A stretch of DNA of 64,000 nucleotides from Mactra quadrangularis (lineage: Eukaryota; Mollusca; Bivalvia; Venerida; Mactridae), in the NCBI GenBank assembly GCA_025267735.1, contig CM046307.1, forward strand, positions 53,005,395 through 53,069,394. The letters run 5' to 3'. Shown here piece after piece: positions 1-12,900 of this stretch. Below the pieces are notes generated by a model. It was not told the DNA's origin. It worked only from the letters and a program-made list of their open reading frames with translations, and did no database searches. Within the stretch, counting starts at the first letter, position 1. Every line of letters begins with the position of its first letter. A program made the position numbers and the translations under genes.

Positions 1-106
1 AAGCACTGTAAATACATTTTTTTTATTTGTTTATTGTTGAAAATATGGAGGTCAAATTACAGGTTTATATTCTTATAATGTTATTGTCCGCCCTCTGTAA
101 TGAATA

Positions 107-193
107 CAGAAATAGCTCAGGTGGTAGAGTCGACTGTGACGAATTTACAAGGAATAAATTTATTTTGCATTGGTTCAAATCCGGTGCAGGCCG
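107..193 (+). repeat. tRNA-like SINE head fragment
   Basis: An A-box-like TAGCTCAGGTGGTAGAG is followed by a B-box-like GGTTCAAATCC, but the spacing between them (about 60 nt) is too long for a functional tRNA, and no cloverleaf is apparent. Best read as a degenerate tRNA-derived SINE or tRNA pseudogene. Confidence 0.35.
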
Positions 194-435
194 TATTTTT
201 TATTTCATTTTATTTCATAGTTTTGTAATAATGACATAAGATAAAATCAGAAAAATAAGATACCGAAATAACAATGAAAGCAAATTTATGCTGAGTAAAT
301 TAAGTGCATGTATATCATCGCATCATTGTATAATAGTAAGTGCATGATAAATGAAAGACTCGTACATAGTTTTAATCAGACTTTTCTTTAAGAAATAACA
401 AATTTAGAAAAATTAACAAATTATTACTTCATAAA

Positions 436-705
436 TATAACCTGGGTCGGTAGTGCATTTGGTATTGGCCTGGATTTCGAATCTCGTGTCCCAAAGGGGG
501 TAAGGGTTCGAATCTCACCCGGGGAGGTTATACCCTTGCATGAAAATTCAACAATAATGTAAAATTTCCTCAATCCTGTGGAAGGGTAGGTGCATGAGTA
601 CTAGTTATAGACAAGGGTCCAGAAAAATAGGTGCACTGGACGCTGTAAAATAACCTAATAAATTGTGTTGATGCGGTGTTAAACCCAGTTTAAAATAAGA
701 ACTTT
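436..705 (+). mobile_element. tRNA-derived SINE
   Basis: A tRNA-like head with B-box GGTTCGAATCTC near 508 is followed by a body and a tail containing TGCGGTGTTAAACCC. That tail motif is shared with the other SINEs in this window (e.g. 22438, 41134, 58769). Confidence 0.6.
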
Positions 706-850
706 ATTTATATGGTTATAATAATGCAGTCAGTGGTACATGTACCACTGGTTAATGAAGGGAATCTTCGTGAGGTAGGCCTTTTTAACATTACCATATA
801 TTAACACTACTGTAATATTGGGCTACATGAAGGCTGAGATTTTTAAGTAC

Positions 851-1002
851 TATTGATCGTTTTTTCTCAACTGTCAAAGCATGAATAATTTCACGGTGAC
901 TTCGTGCTCTTTGTCTAACATTCGTGATATTGAGATTGTGTGTAATCATTCACCGTGAAATTATTCATGCTTTGACAGTTGAGATAAAAAAAACGAACAA
1001 TA
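851..1002. mobile_element. TA-flanked MITE, TTGTTCG family, short copy
   Basis: Inverted ends of about 45 bp, reading TTTTTTCTCAACTGTCAAAG on the left and its complement on the right, with the inner motif AATAATTTCACGGTGA. Ends are flanked by TA. The left terminus is slightly degenerate (TTGATCG). Copies also at 1156, 19479 and 41477. Confidence 0.75.
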
Positions 1003-1155
1003 AATGCCATGGACATTACATACAGGTTTACATAGAGTCCTTGCATATGCTTAATTTGAAAAGAAAAAGGTCCCTATATTAAGTGTGCTCAACTCTGATG
1101 GTCTTAAATAGCAAATTTTATTGTATTTGTGGATTTTTTATGGCATTTCGTCAGG

Positions 1156-1388
1156 TATTGTTCGTTTGTTCTCAAATGTAAAAGCTTGAATAATTTCACG
1201 GTGACTGAATGCATTGTTTTAGTACTGGCGGCCTAATTTTTATAAAACATATCATACGGCATAAGAAGCTTTACTCAACCATAATACACACTTTCGGAAA
1301 CTCACGGGTGTATTACGGCAATAATTTTAACAAACGCAATCACCGTGAAATTATTCATGTTTTGACAGTTGAGAAAAAACGAACAATA
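1156..1388. mobile_element. TA-flanked MITE, TTGTTCG family, full copy
   Basis: Begins TATTGTTCGT and ends ACGAACAATA, with long subterminal inverted repeats containing AATAATTTCACGGTGA. If TA is the target duplication this is a Tc1/mariner-type nonautonomous element. No transposase. A solo end of the same family lies at about 1571-1592. Confidence 0.75.
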
Positions 1389-1689
1389 ACTTAGTATTAA
1401 ATGAATAAGAACTAGTATAGCAAGTGTTTGTATCAATTAACTCTTTTATTTCAATATTATTTTATTATCAGCATATGTAAGTATTGGTAGCATTATTTTT
1501 ATATGACCATTGTTAAAACCTGTACATTTGAGCCCATTTTATGTACATTTATGGCCATCATTAAACTGAGGTATTGTTCGTTTTTTCTCACTAAACTAAT
1601 CAAAGCTCTTCTTTAATAACAAGTAGTCAAGTCTGTTTCTGCCATGATCCGTCAAAATGAAATACTCTCAAACATAACAAAATCTGGCT

Positions 1690-3946
1690 TTAATTGTTCA
1701 TAACAGATTTTATTCAACTTAATCATGTTTCACAAGTACAAAATGTAATACCATATTAATTATTAGTACATGTTCATTAAGAGGTCAATATGTGTGTCTC
1801 TTAAAAGAGTCTTCACCTTGATAAATTTTATTTCCATCAACAAAAATACATAATATTGACAATTACTATAAACTGGAACCTGACAATTGTATGAGTATTA
1901 TATCATCAATATTTCAAATTTAACATATCAGAAAGCCATCATAAAGCAGCTTGCTCACACACTTCATCCTAACTATCGACTTTTCTGACACTCAAAATTG
2001 TAAAGAAACAGTAGAGAAGTGTTCTGACCTTTTTACATCTCTAAGACACTCAAAATTGTACATTTTTAAAGCAGTGTTCTTATGACAATTTTTGGTGCAG
2101 CTTGTCAAACAACTTGTAGAAGATGATGATTTTAGATATAAAAAACCTTCCTATTAACAGTATAGATGATTAAAATGTGTCATTGTGCCTTTTATTTTAT
2201 TTTTCTAACAATCAATGGGTCAATTTGTCCTTAAATATTAAGAATTTATTTTTTTAACAAACATAATGTCAGGTAAAATATCAACAAAAATTTAACCAAA
2301 TCTGTGAGCCTGAAGCTTTTAACACAATAAATAGAATTCATAAAATCTTATTAGGCCAAAGCATCTGAAGTGATCAAACATACAGCATATAAACTTAGTA
2401 AATCAAACATGAAAAACCTGAAAACCTAAAAACCTATTGCGTTATGCAACCCATTGATTAGTCAGTTTGTGCATTACTAACATGGCCAATAATTGTATTA
2501 CCATGTTTATAATTTATTTTATTCTTAGTTCATGTTCACAAATTACAAACTTAAGAAGTGTTTGAAGTACCTTCTACTTGGATTAACAAAGCAAATATAT
2601 TAAAATACTTTGGAAGTGGACGAGCATATGATAGGCTAAATAAATCTTTCGAAAAAATTTGACAAATTTGTAAAACATCTAAAAATATGGGTTCAGACGA
2701 GCTGAAAATCTGCCAAGTTTTTCCATTTTTTGGTCACGTGTTAAGCTACTGTGACAATACACTTCAATCTTACATAATACATCATTCACAACAACATAAA
2801 CCATAGAGAGCACTTAATGCCATGATTTTAACAAGGACTGTCACAATTAACAGTTCAATATTGAAAATTGTAATGTCACCATTTCTAATGGATTTTTTCA
2901 TACATATCACTATACATGTAGCACTAGTTATAATTGTAAGCACATTACGCTATGCATAATAGAAAACAGAAAATCTAGAAAATTCCCAAACTCTTCTTAG
3001 ATGTATTAATGTCTTAGATGTGTTTTCAAAGACACAACTTACAAGTATTATACTATGCAACAAAAGCCTATGTTATAGAGTCTTACAAGGAAAAATTTAC
3101 AATGGCTGTTTAACACAGGTGGGTGATAATGATTCATTAAAGTGAAAAATATGCAATATGAAGAATATCATAGATTACTTTTAAGGGAGCTTACACCCAG
3201 CATAAAGAAAAATGGACAAATTTGCAGATGCATGAAAAATCCTTAAATAAAGAAGACCCTTATGTGATTATGAAGCAAGCTCCTAATAAATGTTTCAGTA
3301 AAGTGTTTGGCTCAGTAAGTCAAAACTCTCCAATAGTGTACTACAGTCTATATGACATTAAACATAATCACATCACTGCATAATCTACAAAACTAACGTA
3401 GAATCAAAACATGGAAATTTCTAATAGACCAAAACAGAACTTAAATTTATGGGTTATTCCATCCATACAAACAAAGATTTTTACACATTATTGTTAAAAA
3501 CCTGAGACTTGGATTAGATCCTACTGTTCTTTGTAAGTTTTCATTGTGCAGTGAAAGTTTGTTAGTACCTTAGGGAAAAACCCATATATTTGAATTCCGA
3601 ATATATCTATTGTCCTGATTTCAACAGCTTTTACCCATTGAAAGAATCCACAAATCCTGAGCTTCAGAATCAGACCTGAAAATGTTTACCCTTTGATTAT
3701 CTGCTAGAAAAATTCAATATATTAATATAATCTTTTTATAAGATAAGCACTAAAACACATTTTTTTTCATAATTCGAACAATCCAAGATTTTTACTTTGA
3801 AGCGCAAACATTTACTGAAACATTTTCCTAGTTGTTAAGTACACAGACAGAGGTATATATATATAAATCACAAGGCAAGACTTCAAACAATATCAAGTCG
3901 CAATCTATAAAAGATGTATCAAGTCCATATAAAAGTTGTCGTCATG
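1690..3946 (-). other. CSE1L: Probable exportin-2 3' UTR and downstream flank
   Basis: AT-rich sequence after the stop codon with no convincing ORF. Minus-strand AATAAA-type signals occur near 1708-1714 and within about 2189-2203. Either could end the transcript; RNA evidence would be needed to choose. A diverged end of the GAATTCCGGATATAGTC MITE family lies near 3585-3620. Confidence 0.3.
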
Positions 3947-6900
3947 TTAAGAAAGAGTAACACCAGCATCACTAAGATATTTCTGTAGGAAAGTTTGAGC
4001 TTCAACTTGTAGACCAGAACTTACAAGTGGTGTCAGCTGAAATATACAAATCAAAGGCTCATGTACAAAACATTAAGAGGTATAAGAGCTGTCCACGGAC
4101 ATCACGCTAGAATTTTCATGTTGACCGTGTAAACAAAAATATAATTAGTAACAAACATTTATAAATAACAAACATTTAAAGTTTGAAGTAGAAACCTTAA
4201 AAATAAAGCAAGTTTTGAAAAACACATGTATAACATTTTTTAAACACTTAAATATAAGTTAAAGGGGGGAAATTTGTAACAATAAATATGTGTTAGAGTT
4301 ATGAATCTTATCACACATCATGTGGGTAATGATAAGGGACATATATTTGAAATTTTAAGTAGATAACTTAAGAAATAAAGAAGTTAGACTAGAGTAAAAA
4401 ATAATACTTGTAAAGAAAATTCTAAGTTCAAGGGGGGATAAGTTTAAAATATTGTATTTATAGTAATGAACCTTGTTACATGAGATGTGGTTGGAAATAA
4501 GGAACATATATTTAAAGTTTGCAGTTGATACCTAAAGAAATAAATAAGTTACAGTAAAAATATTTTTCTGCACTAAACCTTGCTAAAAAATCTGGACACT
4601 GACGCGAATAGGATAGCTCTAAAAAAACTTTTTTTTCTTTAAAATTTCATGCTTTTAATAGTGTTTTTTTGAGATATAAGCTATGCATTGATTTGTTGAC
4701 ACAATGGTCATCTGAATGTTTGGAAATACTATGACATTGGTCTACAAGATGTCTGTACATGGAGAATGGCTTCCACTGTCCCACAACCAGACCTACGATG
4801 AATCTTGAACCACAATATTAATATATATAATTTTTTTTATACCTTTCCTGGATGTGCAGCACTTAGCTGGTGTAGATTTTTAGCCAGTGATAGTTTTAAC
4901 TGTGGTACAGTCTCTGAAAGCATATCTTGTTCTTTCTTACCAGCAAAAGCTAACTGAGAGTAGGCTGTTTGATAACCTATAATATATAGAAGAAGACATT
5001 ACTAATATCTGGGCTCCACACTAATTTATAAACTAGTTTTTTGAGAAAAAAAAAGGACCTAATTCCCCTTCCAAACAAAAAAGTATGCCTACACTTCCAC
5101 AAAGCTGACAACTTTTCCATATATACCTTATTAATGGAGAAAAATGGACATTATTGTCAAATTTCCATTAATGTAACTGCCTTGGGGAAACTAGTTTTGA
5201 AATCCAAGTGCACTATCAAAAAAGCACTACAGACCCATGTGCCCTATTCCCCTCTCTAAAATTTATATATATTTTCTCCCTTCTGTATAAAAATTTTCCA
5301 TGCACTTAAAAAGACGTACTGTTGGTTTCTGTGATATTATGGGGAAATCTCAGGAAAATACTACTATAGTAGTAAATATATTTGAACCAAAAGGGTCCTT
5401 CTCATATTAAGCATTTGGGATATAAAACTTTTCAAAATGGAATGATTTTGCACTAACCAAGGTGCTCTTAATATAAAAACATCACCGTACTAAGAAAAAA
5501 GAACATTCATGCAATCTAAAATATAATTACATAACTTCTCTGAAGCAATAAGCGACCTTAGTCAGTTATTTCCCCTTGTATACTTTTCAAATATGTAGGT
5601 CCAATTAGTTGGATTACTCGGATTTTACCTTTACTTTTTTATGTCAATTTGCCAAAATTAATCTTTAATAACTTTTTTGTAAATAGTTTAATTTGTTTGA
5701 AATTCAAGCTAAGTATTTTTAGGGTAAAGAACTGTCTAAATTTCATCACTTCTGTAAATATCTTCATTACCAAGAAAGATATTAGATGAAATATTTTGTT
5801 ATCCTTACATAGGAATTCAATGATAAAATCCAAGGATTCCAACTGTAAGGACCTACATACCAATTGGATTGCCTAAGATTTTATCAGGGAAAGATTACTG
5901 GCTAAAGTCCCTAATTATATCAAGGTAAATATAAATGTGGGCGGAGTTAGATGAAAAAGGGGGCGGAGTTATTTACCTGGAGTATCGTCAATTTCTATAA
6001 AATGTTCATCAGGAGGTACACTATCATCTTCTGGTAGTTCAAATAATCCTATAAGAGCTTGTAATAAACGTGACCTGTAATTATAGTAATGGTTGATAAT
6101 AAATAGTGTTGAATGACAAATCTCATAGACAATAAGGTATAGATAGTATGTAGGAGCAGTGGTCCAGTGGTAGGGTGCATGCTTGGAGATGGAGAGGTCC
6201 CAGATTTAAACCAAACAAGGGTCACTGCTAATTTCTTTGAGCAAAATAAAATACACATACAATTGTTTCATCAAATTATCTTGCTCAAGCCTGAATTATC
6301 ATGTTTTTTAATAATGGGCCAAATTATCTTGCTAAAACCTGAATTATTTTGTTTTAAAGAAATCAACAAGCCAGGGTACATACAATAAATGATTTTTCCC
6401 CTTGCCCCAATCAATGTTTCATATTCCTAGGGGTTCAACACAGAGCTACTAAAACCCATGTGTTGAAGTAAAGACTATAAAGAAAAGACAGTACCATAAC
6501 TGCAGATATTCTGTGATCATGCTTGGAGATTCAGTTAGAATCTAAGTACAGTACAACCTCTTTTGAGCAACAACCACTGGGAAGGACTAAAGCGTGTTGC
6601 TGTATGGAGGTTGTTGCTCTGCGAAGGTTAAATTCAATTAAAATTATGCTTAAGGGAAATATTAAGATATGTTGTACAGAGGATTTGTTCCGTAGAGGGC
6701 CGCTCTCCAGAGGTTACACTGTAACATCTACAAAAACTGGTGGGATAAAGTAAAGACAATACCATAACTGTAGATATTCTGAGATCATGCTGGGACTTTC
6801 AGTTAGAATCTTAGTGACACCAGCAGCACATATCTTCTTCTCTGATGTTCCAGATATTTTTTGTAAGTCTTGAATAAATAACTTCTCCACGACCATTCCA

Positions 6901-9900
6901 AACATTCTGCAATATAATATAACGATTTCCTGAATAATACTAAACAGTGATGCAATAGAGGTAAAAACAGTGTTTAGTGTCCCTCACTAGTGTCGCTGGT
7001 ATTAAACTCACCTGGGCTGATTATACCCTTCCGTGAAAATCCATGATGACAATTTCAATTTCCTTTATTTCACAGAAGTGATCAATACCACTATACTACC
7101 AGGTCGAAAGGGAAGGCCATTTGACCAAATATATTGGGCACGCCCTATGAAGTACCTACACAGTTCTTGCAGGTGACACACAGTCTAATCAAGGTAAACA
7201 TTTGTGCCATGTTATTTTTAAATCCTTTAAATTCTATATTTGGTGGAGTTATTGCCCACATAAGGCAATTTTCCATAAAATATGATCTTTGACCCCATGT
7301 ATTGGCTACACTCCTACAGTATTGACATGGTTCTTGCATGCAACACCATCTCATGAAGGTTAACATTTATGATAAGTACTTGTAAAATCAATCAACCCAT
7401 GGTGGAGTTACTGCCTGGACTAGATTTGGGATGGATGGATAGATGGACAGACAAAAGATTCCAGAGTTTTATGCTGAGGTCATAATAATGTGAGACTAAA
7501 TAAAAAATTTAAAATTTGAAGCTAACGAAGCAAATTTTATCAGTTAGATTTATAGCTAGTAAATAAAATGAAATTCTATCTCATATTACAATCCTCTAAT
7601 AACTTGAATCTTAAGGTATGCAAATGGCACTCAGTTAAAAAAATAAATCTGTGAAAGAATGATAAAAGCTTACAAAACATGACATTTTTCATTCCATACA
7701 ATGTGTTAATCATTTTGCATGGGTTAGATTTATTACATAACTTGCAATTTCAAAAATATTTGACAGGACTAAGAAATTACCTCCCTAGCATATGAAAATG
7801 GGATAATTCTAAATGTGTCCATAAAAAGTCTATATTGACACAACTAAAATACATGACATGGTAAAAAGTTTAGGAATACAATGTACAAATAAACAAAACT
7901 ATTTCAGCTGCCATAAAGCATTTTAGTTAAGGATTTTATATCTAAAAGGACATAAATTTCAGCTGCCATAAAGCATTTTAGTTAAGGATTTTATATCTTA
8001 AAGGACAATTCAAGTGTTGGTTTATGCAATACAAACTTTAGAATCTATGATTCCTTATTGGTCTTACATTCAAATGACTACAGTATGTACAATATTGGAG
8101 TGCTCGGCTGGGCTGTTGGAACTGTGGAAGAATCAAATTCGGAGTCTTCCACAGAATCTGCCAAACAAGTGAAATTAGATGTCAGAACTGAATCAAAAGG
8201 CAATATCCGTAGCAAATATACTAACTTCTTACTTTATTTATAGCAAATATTTAAATAGTTATCATAAACAATTGGGCAAAAGTATAATTTTAACGACAAT
8301 CGCTTTCAAAACACCAAACTCAGATGTTTGCAGTGATGCTGCCGCCATCTTGGGTATAAATAAACCGCTATTGATTATGTTCACACCACCTATTTCGATG
8401 GAATGGGTAGAAAGCTGCCAAAACACAGTTCTGATGCACTTGATTGGAGTTCTCCCAGTTCTAACAGTATTTCCAATCGAGCATGCCCTATGTTTGTGTG
8501 ATAAATACACTTAAATCATCAGACAACATGACTTACTTTGGCTGTATTCCATCCACCATCTTGATCAATGAATCACCACCATTTTTGATAGCAAATACAC
8601 AGAAAAACACCAACAAACCTAAAATAAATCGACGGATACATAAAGCAACAAATAAATGTTACTATGCTAAAATATATAGTAAAACTCAACTTGTATTCTT
8701 ATATTCTTTTTTTAAATTGAAGGTCTTTTTTTTGGGGGGGGGGGGGGGGTGAATGCTTAAGCAACATATTGCAAGTCATATCACGGCAGTCAGTCAAACT
8801 AATCACTTTTTCTGGAATGACTAAATCCAGATACCAGTTACTAGGCACATACTGTCAAAGACTGATAACTGCCCTGTGTGATTAAGAATCAGTGGTAGGA
8901 GGAAGAATGGCCATAGAAATCATTTCATGATCAAACTCCACGAAAGTATGCCCTACCCAGGAATCAAACCCTTAACCCCTTGATAAGTAGACTAGCTGCT
9001 TTAACTGAACTAGCCCGGCAGCTGTTAAATGGTCTTTATTTTGGTTAGTTTTGTTTTTTAGAGTGCTTATCATTGCTTTTCTTATATTTTCAAGGCTCTG
9101 CCTAATTAAAGTACTTTTCAAGAGTAGGTCTGTTTTTCAAGGCTAGGCATGTTTCTAAGTATGTTTCAAGACCAGTGCAAACCTTGCAACTGACGAAAAT
9201 GTTTTATATTACACTTACTTTTGATATATTTAGTAGTTTTAGAACTCTGTAACCTTTGGAATATCAATATAAATACTTGTTTTAAATAAGGCTCTAATAA
9301 TTCTCTGAAATAGAAGAAATTTCATCAACATTACCTCCAACATCCAAGCAATGACATTTCTATCATAAAAATTCCATAACAATAAAAAAATCCAATGAAT
9401 AACAATAGAAACATTAAATGTCTTTGAAAAGATATTTGGCGCTATGCAGGGTACATTTTTTTGAAGTATAAATGGTCATATTTACTGTTCACTCATACTG
9501 CCAGGAGTGTACCATGACGAATGTAAAATCAATTAGCACAGTGTGCCACCCATAATACACAGAATAAATAGTCAACACTACTGTCCCTGCAAGGCAACCG
9601 CTTATCACAAATAACCAATCATACTATTTCTAATATCAATTTCTCTAAACCCAATAAGACTTTCATTGGAAAAACAAGTATGGTAGAGCAAACTGTATTG
9701 GTTAAAAATATAGGTCAAAAGTTGGCCGAGACAGCGGTGCTGAAAAATCAAGTTGACTTAATTTAACATTTGAATCATTACATAAGAGCATGTTCCATGA
9801 GTGGAAGTTTAATATATTTTCTAAATCCTGAAATTCAAGAATTATATGATTTCAACAGCTTTTACACAATGAAAAAAAACAACACTTTTCTCTGGTGCCA

Positions 9901-12900
9901 AAAACCCCAGAACTTCAGGACAAGTCATTAACACTTTTATCTATTATATTACATCTACAACTCAATCTCCGTAAACAGAGATCCTGTAGAGTGTTGTCGT
10001 ACTGGATCTCTACTTTCTCAATGCAAGGTCACGTCGAGATGAACTTTGTGTCAACCAATCAATGCATAGCTTTCATCTAGACGAAAACACTATGAATTAC
10101 ATTTTGATTTCATAATTTCTATTTTTAGACCAAAGTTTGCATGCTAATTTAACAGCGTTATTATTCACAGTCTGCAATTGGGTGGCTCATTTCAAATTGC
10201 GTGACGTAGACGATGTAAACAAGTTACGTATCATAACAATTTTGTCATGAATATTATGATGAGAAAAGGTCACCTGAACGTGACCTTCGTTTGGAAAAGG
10301 CCAGATCTAAATTAGCGAGTATGCGAGCGGAAAAATTTAGATCGGGTTTTAATCAGATTGTCTACAACTGGGGTGCAGAATGCATTATTATCCTGATCAA
10401 AGTTCTTTCAGCTGGAAAAACCATCAGCTTGAGTTCTGAATTAAGCCTACTAAATAACTTACTACAGACTTACCTAGGCATATTTTCTACCATAGAATTC
10501 AACAAGTAGAAACCTTCATGATCATTCTGCTTGGATGCTATCAACTTCTGGAATATTCCAAGTAGTCCTGACTGTAAAATAAAGAAAAATAAATTAAATT
10601 AGACGTACTCTGTTGAGTTTGGTTCGACTGATTTTAAAGATTATTGATGTAAGATTTACGGACTATTATCTCACTGTGGCGTAACATTTGACCAACAAGA
10701 AATGTAATGTGGAAACCACATTAAAGCCTGATTTAAAAACTTTAATGCAAAAAATTACAAAGGGAAATAATCCATAATAAAGAAAGGTAGAGTTGTGGTT
10801 GCTTTCTAATTCTGTTAATGACATGGTATGTTATCATTGTATGAAGTTTCATAAAATCTGACAATAAATAGCAGAAATATATGGTAAAGAAAAACTTTAT
10901 CCCAATTTATCCCAACGACACCGGAAGCCCGACCACCTGCCCATTTTTCGCCAAACTATTAGCCATTTTTTTTTCATAGAAAAATCTGGCTAAAAACGAA
11001 ATAACATGGCAGATTTCCACTCCGCTGAACTTCTATTTTCCAATATTTATCACATTTGTCTGATTTTTTCATAGCCCATCATATGCTTATTCATTTTCAG
11101 CAAATTTTTATATATTTGCTTTGTTAAACCATGTAGAAGATTAAATGAACCCCAAAACTTGGGAGGAATCCCAGTGATGCTTAGCCAAGAATTCCGTTTA
11201 GGGATCCCTAAAAATTTCCTGTTCTTACACAAATTTGAGTTTCCATGAATTGCGACTGCACAATTTGTGATAGCAAATCTTCAAACAGATTCCTACACAG
11301 TAAATCAAGACTTCTCTAAGTAGGAGCACTGATTTCAGACAAAGCAAGCATGCTTAGGGATCCAAAGGTCTTGAGTTTGATCCCCACAAGGGCACTGCTA
11401 ATTTCCTTGAGCAAGAAATTAACATAAAGTTGTTCCACTCCCCCATGGTGTAAATGGATACTGTGAGGAATCACCTGCCTGAGAGCCATTTCAATGACCA
11501 GGGGTTATTGTACAAGATTGTGAAGGCAGCTGAACATGCGTATGGAAGCAGACTTCAAAACTTACTTTACCTTTTTAAATTTTTAATTCAGAATAAATGA
11601 AATAACAAGTAAATCTGTGAGCTAATGCTCACTAGTGATACCCCCGCCAAAATCTAAAAATATGCGACAAATCGCTTTACACCACATTGGACTATGGGAT
11701 GAAGCAATATGCAAAATATTAGGCTGCTGCATGTTATAGTTGCTGAGAAAACTGCGACGGAAATTTTGTAACGGACGGACGGACACACGGACAAGGGTAA
11801 AACAGTATACCCCCCTCTTCTTTGAAGCGGGGGTATAATTAGACATACTCTGCTGGGTTTTGTTTGACTGATTTTAATGGTGATTGATGTTGGTCTACTG
11901 ACTTTTATCTCAGTGTGACTTAACAAGTGACCAGAATAAAAAAACATGGCAGATTTTCAGCTAGTCTAAACCCATATTTTCAGATATTTATAATTTTTGC
12001 AAATGATTCATAAAGCCTATCATAAGATCATTAGCCAGACAGACAGATGGACAACACATGCCATAACATAATACGACTGAAAGTCCATTCCATTGTACAA
12101 AAAAAGACAGGATTAACAGATTCCTGCCCAGCAAATCATGACATTTCTAATTCAGAATCAATGAAATATTAAACATATACTAACCAATCGCTCAGCTTCT
12201 ATCTGTTTAGCACCTTTAGCAATAAAAGCTTGTAGAAGCCTCACCAATGGTGGTATATTACCATGACGTTCCCATAGCAACGGTGTCAACAAATGAGGAA
12301 ATAAATGTAGATATGTATCAGGTATAGAATCAGTATGTAACTCTATCAACAAGGACAAGATTTGAAATACGTATGGTATAAACTCTGGAAAAAAAACAAG
12401 AACAACAAGTAAATCTGTGAGCTAATGCTCACTAGTGATACCCCCGCCAAAATCTAAAAATATGCGACAAACAGGAAGTAGATGAGTAAGGAGCATGAAA
12501 TCGCTTTACACCACATGTGACTATAGGATGAAGCAATATGCAAAGTTTCAGGCTGCTGCATGGTATAGTTGCTGAGAAAACTGTGACGGAAATTTTGTAA
12601 CGGACGGACGGACGGACGGACGCACGGACAAGGGTAAAACAGTATACCCCCCTCTTCGTATAAAAAACATGAAATTATGTTAGCTATCACATACAATTGG
12701 TAGAGCCCCTGGGACCTGTTAAAACCATTACAATGGGGGAAAAAGTAACTCACATTTGCCTTATATTAATAATTATAATAACAATTATAATATGTGTAAT
12801 AACAAGAATTATAATAAGAATAATATCTTCACTGAAAGGTAACATATAAAGTGTACAAAGTTATATAAAATCATGCCTATCATTAAAACTACAACAAAAC

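Noticed and set aside
107..193. Functional tRNA gene
   Set aside because: A- and B-box spacing is too long and no cloverleaf stems form. The same applies to the heads at 22441, 41137 and 58771, which are SINE heads with shared bodies and tails.
5041..5863. Small ORFs of 60-125 codons scattered in exportin-2 introns and flanks
   Set aside because: Low-complexity or transposon-derived, not conserved in pattern and unsupported by splice or start signals; typical chance ORFs in AT-rich DNA.
6714..6905. Exportin-2 exon 23 reading on to a stop at 6714
   Set aside because: The frame past 6763 no longer resembles the family and runs into a pogo-like MITE. A GT donor at 6762 joins cleanly to exon 24 at 6074.
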